A stretch of DNA of 64,000 nt from Anaspis maculata (lineage: Eukaryota; Arthropoda; Insecta; Coleoptera; Scraptiidae), in the NCBI GenBank assembly GCA_949128115.1, contig OX421966.1:30583042-30647041 (forward strand), read 5' to 3'. The notes under the pieces are model-generated. The model was not told where the DNA came from. It ran no database searches and saw only the letters and a list, made by a program, of their open reading frames with translations. The position numbers and the translations under genes were made by a program. Of the stretch, positions 1 to 10,522 are shown one piece after another (position 1 is the stretch's first letter; every line of letters begins with the position of its first letter).

Positions 1-2741
1 TTAATGAAGGGTAAAAAGGGTAGTTTTAACGACGTGCAGGAGTTTCTCAGCCTGGGCTCCATGGTTTAAACCTTTCATATTTAATGATCGATCTGTGATT
101 GCGATATTTTTCTCCACTTATACCTTCATGTTTTCAATCTGTTTTCTTTTCTTGTTTTTGTTCGTATTTTGTGATATTCTTCACAAATTTATGATTGTGC
201 ACGCCTTAAATGGAGGCTGAGACATCGACGATCCATCTTCATGTATTCATGATCGGAAATAAACGCCATCATTATTATTATAAATCAATTCACGGCTTTC
301 TGCATTAGAGCAAGCTATGGAAAGAATGGGTTGCGTTGGTACGAATGGCACGTTGATGACTTGTTAATGGACCAAAATTAATGTGAGTACCTTGAATTTA
401 CCATTTCCACCACTTTTGGGTCCCCAAGAGGCGAGCTTTTTCTTTGCCGGCGGGCTGCCACAAGGAATTCTATCGGACTGGGGATCGTAGAGATTTGTGC
501 AACACGTCTCTGCGGCTGCCGAGTCTCATTTCCACGCATGGTTCAATTTTTCAAAAATTTCAACATTTTGATAGTGAACATAATGTTTTGGACAAGCCAG
601 TTTCACGTCAGTAAGAAAGCAGCAAAGCAACGCTAAACTAGGAAATTGGTCCCGGTCGTTCGAATGAGAATGCTGCTGGACGTTCTACAGTAGGACTTCA
701 CTCAAAATCCGGCAACTAAGATTGTATAAGAGCTAGTAAGAATCCACCAAACTGAAATTGTATAAATTTGGATCTTCAATAACTGAATTAAGGTTAAGTA
801 TTCTTGTTTATTTATTTTGAGTTCCGTTTGGTTCATTCATGATCATCTGGATCCTTCGACTTGGAGCTAGGTCTTGGACACGTCTTGGATTAGAGCTGTC
901 ACAAAGTCACGTTACTAGCGCTTCAATAGACCTATTCGGTGAAAACGAGAGAGACAGACTTATACAGAAATCTGTGTGAGAAAAGAGACACAAAGTGAGT
1001 TGCGCGCGCATCTGAACGACCATCTAGGGAAATTCAGCATGAGGTTTGCGCTCCTGATATTCCCTGTATGTTTCAATTTTGACGGAGCATGTGGATTAAG
1101 ACTTCAACTGCCGTCCGTCATTTTGACGTTTACGCTAGTAAGAACTCACTGCTGAATGATGAGGTGACCTCCACTCATGCCTCCACTCAACATGGAACAA
1201 GATGTGTGCCAGGGCTACCCCTCTAAAGGAGGGAGAGGCAGAAACCGTGTAACCGCAAAACATACAGGTCAGCAGCATTCCCACCTATTACAGAACATGT
1301 ATTCCGGGTCAACCTCATGGAAGAAGCTTTGCATTCTTTGTCACCGACAGCAACTCTTCGAGGGCCTAGAGAACTACGACTATGACCTATGAATGCTCCC
1401 AGAAGGTGACAGTAGCCGAAGACAGGCCGACCTGTAAGAATTTGTCACACTATCGCGGACAGAAACACTCATAGGAACTGGGGGTCTGGGAGCTACTAGC
1501 CACTGTCCGTGTTTTCCGCGATTGGGGACCTCCAACCACATATTGTTGCTTTTAACCACTCTTCTTTTAAGGTGATGTTTGCAGGGAGCATACATGGTAT
1601 GTACCAGGGATCACGCGTATGTACCGTACACTCATCACTTCAACTGTTTGACACTTTGACTTCAATTTTTCCAAGGATGTCATTTTCACCATTTCACCTG
1701 CACCGTTATCATGGCACCGAGTCGTGCAGATGCGCGCGCAGACCAGGTAAAACTGAATGGGTGTATTTAAAAAAAAGTCAATTGATGACATTGGACAGTT
1801 CGTGTAAATATCATCGGGGTTGACATCGTTGACACTGTTAGACAGCTGAAAGCGATGAGAGTTTGTCTTTGATTATTCTCTCTATTCTGAATAAGCTGAG
1901 TCCTACGGGGACAAAGGAAGATCGTGGAATAAAATGTCAATTTGCTTACTAAATCAGAGCAGGGGGAGCAAACACCATAGAAAATGAAAATGCTAAACGT
2001 CGAGAAATACTCGGCAAAACTTGGATCCGGACAAACCCCCACGAGTTCGTGACAATCACGTTCTCTCATTTACTTATGCATGAACCCATTCATTATTTAA
2101 TAATAGGCAATGCATCTATTATTTACACGAAACGTCAATGTTTCATAATGTTTATTTATTATTCACACAACGGATAGGCATTATTACGTTTGCGACTCTC
2201 TTTTCATCAATTTTCGGATCGTTGCGGCTATTAGCGCATATCCATTGTATAAAGCGATATTTCAAACGATGAAAGTACCGCTGTGGGCATAGAAGTTGGA
2301 ACAGCTGTTACCTGTCAGTTTTGAATGTGATTGTCAGTTTTGAACATTAATCGTATCTACAGTAATGCGTGCAAGCACTTACTTCATTTCTATCATTCAC
2401 TTAGCAATATTGCCATGGAGCAATTTAAAACCAATCTCCGCCAATGATGATCCCAACAGGTTCATTCTAACAAAACTGACGTGGAGTCGAGCGTGAAGTC
2501 GCTTCAAGTTTGATGGTCTGTATTCCACAGTCAAGAAGGCAAGAAGTCTGTGCAAGTGTGCAACCATCTCTTGGCCGGCCTGGGTTCTAACCATACTATG
2601 TTTTAATAACTTTGTAAATATACAGGCTGGTCCAGGTTATAGTAGCAATAATTCACCATTCGATGGTCCATCGAAAACCAGGTCGACATGCATAATTTAA
2701 TTTTTTTCTAAAACTTTTCCTAACAGAGATACAGCCGAGGA
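1..2741. other. Unassigned AT-rich DNA
   Basis: I find no convincing gene here. The open reading frames are short, overlap on both strands and match no family I know. The only assignable part is the repeat at 276-372, listed separately. The other YPEL exons were looked for on the minus strand and not seen. Confidence 0.5.
276..372 (+). repeat. Solo terminal segment of the TIR element found at 44993-46909
   Basis: This stretch closely matches 44993-45080, sharing the words CACGGCTTTCTGCATTAGAG, CAAGCTATGG and GGTACGAATGG. The same sequence is present inverted at the right end of the 45-47 kb element. No inverted partner is visible nearby, so this is a single end, either truncated or with its other end outside the window. 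Confidence 0.75.
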
Positions 2742-3573
2742 TACAGCCCTTCAAAGTTCAGTTTTTAAAATCATCTTTTTGCAATAACTCTCAAGTCATC
2801 AAAGCGATTTTGACCGAATTTGGTACAAATACTTATGGAATAAAAAAAACCATCACTTGACGTAGATAACTTTTGTCAAAATTGTCCAGTGGCGTAGATA
2901 CGGAGGAGTTGTTTTACTTCTCATGCCCTATTCTGTACGCCACTGAATATTTTTGAAAATTATTTTTTTCGAATTCCTTGTTCAATTTAGAAAAGAAAGT
3001 TACTCTTGTGAAATTTTGATTAGAGGCTTGATTTTCGAGATATTTGGGTTTTAAACTTTGGGAAACATCTCGAAATCGCCACCTTCCCGAGCCCAAATTG
3101 TTTTTTTTCTGAAAACGCCTCGTTTCTTAGCAAAAAATGGCAGTGAATCAGCTTAAACGACTAAGAAAACTTATTCCAGTTGAGGAATCATGAGTTTTCT
3201 TGGATTTCAATTTTTAGGCCCTTGAAAGTCGCGATTTCGAGGCGTTTTGCAAAGTTTCAAACCCAAATATCTCGGAAATAAAGCCTCTAATCAAAATTTT
3301 ACAAGAGTAACTTTTTTTCTAAATTAAACAAGGAATTCAAAAAAATATATCTTTCCAAAAATATTCAGTGGCGTAGAAAATGGGGTGGGAGAAGTAGAAC
3401 AATTCCCCCGTATCTACGCCACTGGACAATTTTGGCAAAAGTTACCTACGTCAAGTGATAAATATCTATTTCGTAAGCATTTGTATCAAATTTGGTCAAA
3501 ATCGCTATAATGACTTGAGAGTTTTTGAAAAAAAAAAGCAGTTTTTTAAAAACTGAACCTTGAAGGGCTATGT
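2742..3573. repeat. Foldback (palindromic) element, about 0.83 kb
   Basis: The left arm (about 2742-3095) is repeated in reverse complement at about 3215-3573. Both ends carry AGCCCTTCAA. Matching internal blocks include AATCAAAATTTCACAAGAG-type sequence and TCCAGTGGCGTAGATACG. The arms are long and imperfect with a short unique centre, and there is no coding capacity. This is typical of a non-autonomous foldback or MITE. The CAGTGGCGTAG core recurs in the palindromes at 9.0 and 42.9 kb. Confidence 0.8.
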
Positions 3574-3889
3574 ACAACTAAATACTTAAGCAGAACTAGA
3601 ACATAGTGAACACTGTGAACAGACTGAATGAAAGACAATGCCGTTAGACAAAAAAAATGACCATAATGAGGTTCTGCAGTTTCGGCGATGAAATCTGTCA
3701 AGACACGGCAATCGCCAATAAACGTTACTTTTTTGCAAATATCTGTCACTTTTTTGCCGTCAGCCGTCACTTGTTCTCTGTTTCACAGCCTGCTTTTATT
3801 GGTATGTCACTTGATGCTCCTCCTAGGGTGCCATTTTTTTCCGTCCAGATAAATTAATTGAGAATTGGTGTGACGAAATTGCTTGAGAA

Positions 3890-4202
3890 ATTGATTCACT
3901 TCACTAGGGATTTGTGACAGTGATTCAGTTGGGAGTGCAGAGTTCACTAGGAAGCCTCAAGATGTGATTACTTAGGAATTTCGTGATATTCACTGAGAAT
4001 TCTTATGAATTTATTGCTTGGGAATTGGACGAATTTCACTAGAATTCGTGAGACTGTATCACTAGGGAATTTCGTAAAATCATAGCAGCCATCATTGGTT
4101 ACACACAATTACTTGAAAAGTTGGCGAAGTTCACTAGGAACTGATGAAAGTGATTCGCTTGGGAATTCAGTGGGTTCACTAGGAAGCCTCAAGATGGAAT
4201 CA
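3890..4202 (+). repeat. Degenerate direct repeats with TTCACTAGGAAGCCTCAAG units
   Basis: Two blocks, about 3896-3968 and 4125-4199, share the order TTCACTAGG, then TGATTC, then TTGGGA, then TTCACTAGGAAGCCTCAAG at a period of about 230 bp. Weaker TTCACTAG and GGGAATT words lie between them. I see no coding potential. It may be a decayed minisatellite or an internal duplication of a repeat. Confidence 0.6.
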
Positions 4203-4771
4203 CACGGACATTTTTTGGGGCGTTGGACGTGGGTAAGGAGGCTTCATTCTTGAACATCATCCTTTTTTTTTCAGAGAACTGCAACAAAACAATCTCTTTT
4301 CTTTTACCAGAAACTGTTCTTCAAATACTTCACTCATCCTCCTGCCCCTCTGTCCCAGGACATATGATCATCTCCCCCTACTCAAAGCTGATGCCGGATT
4401 GCCGGTCCTTAATTAAGGTAGGTTGTTCTTTCAATAGGTCTTTTCATAAGGTCTAGAGCGCATGCTCACGGTTCTTGCCGGTCGGCAAACAAAACTGTCG
4501 AATGTCAATGTCAGTAAAATATCCATGAATGGCATATCTCTGCATGGCATGGCGTCGCCGTCGTCAAGAAAAAATCCGCAGATCAATTTGGAGGAATATG
4601 AGGTACCAGGGGCGATATTGCCGGTCGCCGCTTGTGTATAAGAAAACGGAATCGTACATTTGAAACGGTAGCTCGTGTGGAAACACGCCGACTATCGCAC
4701 TATCGGACTTGCAGCCCACAGCAAGAAAATCAAGTAAAAGGGCATTAAGAAAATAGTTCTCTATAATTCAC

Positions 4772-4873
4772 CTTCGAAATAAGTTCGTCGTGATTGGCGA
4801 GATGGGCCCGGCAGTGGATGCACGAATAGGTGCGATGGCATTGTGGTAAGTAGGCCTGGAACGTCTTCACCAT
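4772..4873 (-). CDS. YPEL: Yippee-like protein, first coding exon (partial gene)
   Basis: This exon encodes 34 residues, [12 protein letters not shown] followed by [18 protein letters not shown] and LISK. That is the N-terminus of the YPEL1-4/Yippee family. These are small, about 120-residue, highly conserved zinc-binding proteins linked in other animals to the nucleus, centrosome or mitotic apparatus. C18 and C21 form the first CxxC half of the zinc site; the second half lies in later exons. The start ATG has the strong context ACGACCATGG, and the reading frame upstream contains only low-complexity serine/threonine codons. After LISK the frame meets a splice donor (AAG then GTGAATT) in phase 0, just where family members continue into the next conserved block. 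I did not find that block at lower coordinates, so the gene continues to the left of the window. This is the only clear host protein-coding sequence here. Confidence 0.92.
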
Positions 4874-4964
4874 GGTCGTGCCGTTGCTGCTGCTGCTGCT
4901 GGTGGTAGTAGCGGTGCTGCTGCTGTTGCTGGCCGCGACGGCAGGCCATGCGGAGCTGTCACAC
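4874..4964 (-). other. 5' UTR part of the YPEL exon with CAG-type trinucleotide repeats
   Basis: On the minus strand a pyrimidine-rich tract ending TTTCTTTTGTTGCAG meets this exon at 4964, so 4772-4964 is one exon with the start codon inside it. The leader holds two runs of CAG/GCA triplets (about 4881-4928), which are length-variable sequence in many animals. The frame is open through the leader and would add a Ser/Thr-rich extension. The family normally begins at [10 protein letters not shown], so I treat it as untranslated. Confidence 0.75.
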
Positions 4965-6400
4965 CTGCAACAAAAGAAATACCAATTGAAGACTCCGTCA
5001 AGCTCAAATATTTCGTGTAAAGTAGGTGGTGCAAACCAAAAATAGTATGGTAACGAACCGGCAATCATCCTGGGCATTACCGCACCACACAGAAACGGGT
5101 GGTATAGATATTATCATCAGCGAGGTGCGCGTGGGCGTAAAAAGCACACCACCTCATTTCAACACCACCACCACCACCACGATGTGCTTGAAGCGAAAAG
5201 TCGGAATTGATTAGTTCCAGCTATCATACTGTATTATTTATAAAACTCGTTCAAAGGTGAACTTGGAAACGTTGTCGAACGTTGTAATGGTTAGCACTGT
5301 GGATTGGTAAGTTTCTGCAATCATTATTAAACTGTCGACTATGCTTACGTGGATGAGGAGGCTTCTAATAGAAACGACCGGCTCACCACCAAGCACACAG
5401 GTCTCCCGACGCGAATCGATTGTCGTTGTTTGTATCCTCCGTGGGTGAGTGAGTGACATATGATGACGTTGATATCAAATCTAACGCTCAAGGGCTTGTG
5501 CCATCAATGTTACAGGTACAGCTCAGAAGCATCACAGTAGTAATTGGAAACCTACCAAGCTTACAGTGATGGCTAGTGTATTCATTCCGACCACACTTGA
5601 AACACTTGTCTTGCACTCTACTGTCATGAAACAATTTCACCTAAGCGAAGTTCAAAAGATGTTGGAGTTAAAAGTCTTTCAACGTTTCCGCGCTCTTATG
5701 GAGGTAATTAGTTGGAAAAGCGAGAATGGAAGCCGCCTCCCCATTAACTTCTAATTCTTGCGGCAGCCAGTTCGATAAAGGGAAAAATGTCGGGTTCCTG
5801 ATTAAACGTGCACACAACCCGCCCACTTACCACCTGTACCTACCACGCTCCGAGGACATCGCCGTCGATCAATTAAAACCCTAGTTTAATTAATTTAAGC
5901 GAGAGGCTCTCACACACACACACACAAGTGGAGAGGCTGACTGCATTATCCTTGCGTTTTGTTTTTTCCGGTCGGCTCTTCTCCCGTCCCACCAGCCCAC
6001 CACCAGTGTCTGTCCTTTTTTCCGTTCTTGTGCGCCACACGAATTTAATTAACAAAGTGCAACAACACGGACGGACACGGCCCAAAGCCGGGGTTAATAA
6101 ATTCCATCCCGAGGCAAAAGAGTGAATGCCGGTAGAGATAGAGAAAGACCGAGAGATGGTGCATTGCATCCCGGATTTCCGGCAGTTTCTCCCGGAGCGT
6201 CCCAAGTTTGAAGCGATGCGATGGATGTGCAGCAGTAATTTAGTGCTCCGCCTATGCACTCAAGAAGATACGGCCCGAGCAAGGAGGAAGATGAGAAGAT
6301 TCGGCGGTGTATGAATTTGAGCTGACGAAGTCGGGTTAAGAAATTGCGAAAGCTCTCCAATAGAAAACTCCGCCTGTTGGAGTTTAGTTTACAAAATTGT
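4965..6400. other. Probable YPEL intron or upstream sequence, with a CA microsatellite
   Basis: This lies upstream of the YPEL splice acceptor on the minus strand. It contains a short (CA)n tract at about 5909-5926 and a moderately GC-rich stretch at 5930-6310 with overlapping open frames on both strands. None of these resembles a known protein. I cannot place the 5' exon or promoter. Confidence 0.4.
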
Positions 6401-6599
6401 TTTGAACATCTTCCTATGTCTTGCAGACTTCTCGTAGCACGAGCACAAAGGAACTTGTTTCCATAGATTTAATGGCTTCTCTTTGTAGTTGCAGTTTTAT
6501 TTCTAAACTCCATAGGAGAATCTGATATCTGATAGTAGCGTGCATGATGTGAATCAGGGAACAAATTGGCAGTTTAGTAAGATATGTGCTAAGGTGTTC

Positions 6600-6782
6600 T
6601 TGCAAAAAGTTGGGAACTTGAAAAAAGAACGAATAAGCAGTCTGATTTTGGAAGAGTTTCATTCGGAATCCTAGATTGTAGCTTTTGAGTGACTTAGAAA
6701 TGCGGCAACTTATGTACGGGTTTCGTCGATAACGATTCATCTATCAGCGACTTGAGGTCTAGTTGACTGAACTTTAAAAGCC
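6600..6782. repeat. Dispersed repeat copy ending in GAGGTCTAGTTGACTGAAC
   Basis: This segment resembles 8100-8270: the minus-strand translations share RNP-type and ISKSL, FRMKLF and QTA words in the same order. Both end near the signature AGGTCTGGTCA, seen also at 6981 (+), and in reverse complement at 16573 and 18059. It appears to be an old dispersed element; its class is unknown. Confidence 0.5.
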
Positions 6783-7304
6783 CGTACAGACTGATTGAAG
6801 TACTAGAGAGAGGTTTCGATATGCAAGATGATCTTTATCAAAGAACGGAATGATTGCAATCTGACCTCAAGAATTGCATTTAGATTTTTCCATCAATTAG
6901 TGTTTTCTGCGTGTTTTGGTTGGATTGTTGTCAAGCGTGTAAAGACAACGTTGATGAAGATGTACCTGTTAGTAACTAAGGTCTGGTCAGTTGAACTTGT
7001 AAGTCCGCAATATTCTGATCTGACTATGGAAAGGATTCCATAATGTCATCTACAAGTTGTTTGCGTTTCAAGAGGTTTGGAAAGATTAGTTCAGTATAAT
7101 TATTATGCATGCTGTAAATATAAAGAAGATGAGTAGTGTAGATAGTATGATGTGATAATGTACTGTTTGTGTAGATTAAGTTTATAACTACGACTCTTCC
7201 ATCAGTCACTGCATCAGCTGAACTTTTTCAAAACACCTGATAGTTTGATTATGGAAGGGTGTTAGCAAATTTGAGGTTTTTCGATTTAAAAGACTAGTGT
7301 CAGA

Positions 7305-7859
7305 GTTAAGGGGTTTCTGATGCGACTAAAAAAGTTGTTGACGGGAATTGGTTTTATTTCATTTTTTTCGTCAAGTGAAAACTCTTCCAAAAAGAAAATG
7401 TACGGGCATTGCTATCAAATGAAAATTTTCAAAAATTTTGGAAAAATTAGGATTTTGAATTTTGAAAATTCAGAAACCAGATAGAATCATCAATGCATCT
7501 TCTCTCAAGGAAGTCGCATGCAAAATTTGAACTTTCAATTATCAAAAAAGGCACCAAAAATGATTTCCACTAATTAACTTTTTCATGTCTACGAGAAATC
7601 ATTTTTCGTATCTTTTTTTTAAATAAAAAGTTCAAATTTGGCATGCGACTTCCTTGAAAAAGATGCATAGTCGATGCTATCTGTTTTTTGAATTTTTAAA
7701 AATCAAAATCAAAAATTTTCAATTTTTTTTGGAAATTCTCAAAATTTGATAGCAATGTCCGTACATTTTCTTTTTGGAAGAGTTTCTACTCGACGAAAAA
7801 AATAAAATGAAACCGATTCCCGTCAACAACCTTTTTAGTCGCATCAGAGACCCCTTAAC
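7305..7859. repeat. Foldback element, 0.56 kb
   Basis: The left end GTTAAGGGGTTTCTGATGCG is mirrored at the right end by CGCATCAGAGACCCCTTAAC. The two arms are inverted repeats almost to the centre, through matching blocks such as GTTGTTGACGGGAAT and GGAAGAGTTT. There is no coding potential. The palindromic design with no transposase indicates a non-autonomous foldback or MITE. No target duplication is certain. Confidence 0.85.
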
Positions 7860-8099
7860 AGAAGAACTTTTTTAATTCAATAAAATTGACTCAGAAAACC
7901 GGGTGATCAGATAATAAAAGTTCAATTTCGGCTGAAATTCAAAGATTTTTCATAACGTGGAAGAAAAAATCGGAGAAAATTTCGGCCAAAATCGAGGTCA
8001 TCTGATCACTCTCGCCATAAGGCAAGAATTAAGTACAGAGTATACCTACATGCATAAGTAGGTATGCAAGAAGAAAAATTGGTACTCTAGAATCAATGG

Positions 8100-8272
8100 C
8101 CGTGCTCAGATGGATGAGATGAAAAAAACAAGACAGTTTGACGTTTGAAGATATTCATTTGGAATATTCCACGACGTTTTTCGAGTGTTTTGGAAATATA
8201 GTCGTACAAGTGTGGGTTTTGTTGGTAACGATATCTAAATGTCAGTAACTGGACTGAGGTCTGGTCAATAAT
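8100..8272. repeat. Second copy of the GAGGTCTGGTCA dispersed repeat
   Basis: It is homologous to 6600-6782. The edge TGAGGTCTGGTCA at about 8253 is followed by AT-rich DNA. The reverse complement of 8205-8265 aligns with 16570-16620 through GACCAGACCTCA and a nearby GATATCGTTACC-like word. Confidence 0.5.
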
Positions 8273-8374
8273 TGTACTTTTATTATTCAAGAAACTTCAG
8301 ACTTTGCTGGAGTCCTGGACTGGTATCCCAGTGCAGTAATGAACGATGTTAAATACTTAAATAGTGTTATCTGA

Positions 8375-8879
8375 ATTCGCGATTTAAGGACGGAGTCATA
8401 TTGGTAAAAGAAGCGTTACGAAATCAATCCCTGTGGGTTCATTCCTTGGCCGATTCTCACCATTTAGGTCTCTTTCGAAAGCTACAAGGATGTACTTTGG
8501 TTTGAGCCCATTGGCATTTCCAAAATTCAAAAATAATTTTTTCAAATGTCAAAATTTTCAAAAAAAAATTAGATTTCGGAAATGCCAATGGGCTCAAACC
8601 AAAGTACATCCTTGTAGCTTTCGAAAGAGACCAAAATGGTAACAATCCGTCAAGGAATAAACCCACAGGGATTGATTTCGCAACGCTTGTTTTACCAATT
8701 GAACACCGTCCTTGACTTAATTTTTCCCGGCACAAGGTGGCTGCCAAAAGCGAAATGCGTTGATGATTGGTTGCCATTGTTGTCACGTTGATGTCATTGG
8801 CAGTTCAATTGCCACTCCTCATTTCAATCCACACGTGGCAGCCATCTTGTGGCGGGAAAAATTAACTTGAATCGCGAAT
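8375..8879. mobile_element. MITE with TTCGCGATT termini, split by a second palindromic element
   Basis: The outer ends are ATTCGCGATTTAA on the left and the inverse (AATCGCGAAT) on the right, with GGTGGCTGCCA and TGGCAGCCATC deeper in. The uninterrupted relative at 47768-47951 shows the normal arrangement. Here the left TIR is interrupted after ATTTAA by a 0.33 kb palindrome and then resumes at TTAATTTTTCCCGG. It is a nested pair; the outer MITE is older. Confidence 0.88.
8386..8713. mobile_element. Palindromic element nested in the left TIR of the 8.4 kb MITE
   Basis: Its ends are AAGGACGG and CCGTCCTT. Long arms pair GCTACAAGGATGTACTTTGG with CCAAAGTACATCCTTGTAGC and ATCAATCCCTGTGGG with CCCACAGGGATTGAT. 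Only a short AT-rich loop separates the arms. Because the same host MITE exists without it at 47.8 kb, this is a real insertion rather than part of the MITE. Confidence 0.85.
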
Positions 8880-8968
8880 AGCCATTTGGTAAAGTATTTT
8901 AGAATGAAATGTTGAAGTTCTACAGCAAAATAATGCTGGAAAAAGAAGATTGAAAAACATTCTCAATA

Positions 8969-9563
8969 CAAGGTGAATCAGTTTAAACCGATCAAACTTT
9001 GGGATCAGATTCTCCATCTTCTCATCCTTCTTGACTCAGAAAAATATAATATACGTGCCTCTCACTTTGCTTCCTGAGAAAGGTATAGGGTGTCAAAGTT
9101 AATTTTTTTCGATTTTTACAAATTTTTAACTTGCGAACTATTTCACCAAATTAGCTCAAATTTAGCACTGACTGGTTTATCTAAATTGTCTAGCTACCCG
9201 TCAAATTTCAAGAAGATCCCATCAGTGGCGTAGGAGTTCTGGAGAGAACATTAATTTGAAAGGCCATTCAGATGCTTCCAAATTAATGACCTCCCATAAC
9301 TCCCACGCTACTGATTGGATTCTTTCGGATTCTTTTGCAAGTAGGGAGATGTTCCGACAAACCAGCCTATGCTGAATTTAAGCTGGTTTGGTCTGATAGT
9401 TCGCAAGTTACAAATTTTAAAAAAACTAAAAAGTTAACTTTGACATGCACCTTGTATCTTTTCTAGGGAACGAATGAGAGGCACGTATGTGCTTTTTTTC
9501 TGAATCAGAAGAATGAGAAGAATCTTATCCCAGAGTTTGATTGGTTAAAACTGATTCACCCTG
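8969..9563. mobile_element. Mariner-style palindromic MITE, 0.6 kb
   Basis: The ends are CAAGGTGAATCAGTTT and AAACTGATTCACCCTG, flanked by TA at 8967 and 9564. TA target duplication and a CAGGGTGAATCA-like terminus are typical of Tc1/mariner-derived MITEs. The arms match through ACTTGCGAAC-type words and a central CAGTGGCGTAGGAGTT block. No transposase is present. Confidence 0.85.
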
Positions 9564-9975
9564 TATATCATTGGCCATGTCAGCAACGACCAGTTAAACT
9601 TTATACATGGAGTGTATTTGAAAAATTTTCACCTCCAACGTAGACTGAGTCAATTTTTTTTAAGAAAAAGTCGGGACATGAAAAATATGTCGAACCGGAA
9701 AGTTCAAAACTGCAGTTTTTCAGATGTACCAGAAATGATAGTAGGAAAAGAAACCATAGACACCCCATTTGACGTGAAGTCTCCTGTGCAATTTGTTTCC
9801 CGGAACTTGGCTCCATGATGACGGAGCTATGATACCTTAGTTAAGAGTTAAGTAGAGTTAAACTTTTCATATTTTCCCAGATAACTCATAAAGGCTCAAC
9901 ACACCCAGTTGTAAATTAGACAAAGAAATGGTTTGACACCAGCGGTTTCTCAAATTTTTTTGCATCAACTACTTG

Positions 9976-10218
9976 GGCCCGTATTCATATCCCACTTTTA
10001 AGCTAAAAGCGCTTTGAGTGCGATGCGCATTTAGGGGCATTTCTCATAATTTAGTGTTCAAAAATACAAATTAACTCGCAAATTAATTGCAATTAAGTAC
10101 ATACAATCGCTCCCAATCGCAATAATGCATTTTTGAACACTGAAATATGAGAAATACCCCTAAATGCGCATCGCACTAAAAGCGCTTTTAGCTTAAAAGT
10201 GGGATATGAATACGGGCC
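9976..10218. mobile_element. MITE with GGCCCGTATTCATATCCC termini, 243 bp
   Basis: An inverted repeat of about 85 bp per arm begins GGCCCGTATTCATATCCCAC and ends with its reverse complement. Internal GTGCGATGCGCATTTAGGGG pairs with its inverse. TTG flanks both ends (9973-9975 and 10219-10221), consistent with a 3-bp target duplication. The arms are nearly identical, which suggests a fairly recent insertion. Confidence 0.9.
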
Positions 10219-10354
10219 TTGGTTATTAGCAGGTTTTTCTCCGCGGAGGTTTTTCGGTAACGATAACAATGACGATAACAACGAAGTACTGTAGATTTAC
10301 ATTTTTTGATGGATCAGTGGAGTGATTGATTTATCAGTGGGGTTTATTTTGTTT

Positions 10355-10522
10355 CGATTGCTTTCTCGTTTCATTCCTCTTACCGAGGCATCACCACACG
10401 ATAGTAGATGCCCCAGTACTAAGGAACGCGTGAAAAAGTCCACCTGGCCCAGTGCGGATTTGAACCCGGGACCTTCGCCTTTGAAAGCGGGGCCGAGCTC
10501 ACCGTGCTACCGACTGGGTTGT
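10355..10522 (-). mobile_element. tRNA-derived SINE, copy 1
   Basis: Read on the minus strand, a tRNA-like head (A-box region GTCGGTAGCACGG, B box GGTTCAAATCC at plus 10456-10466) is followed by the junction GGGCCAGGTG and a body ending near GAATGAAACGAGA. Head, junction and body align with the SINE at 29645-29958, so this is a family and not a stray tRNA. No clear target duplication or tail is seen, suggesting an older copy. Confidence 0.78.

Noticed and set aside
1..4771. Downstream YPEL exons within the window
   Set aside because: I scanned the minus strand for the conserved FQGSQGRAYLF and second CxxC blocks and saw neither.
5873..6360. 128-codon minus-strand frame and overlapping plus-strand frames
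   Set aside because: It begins in a CA repeat, is open on both strands and resembles no family.
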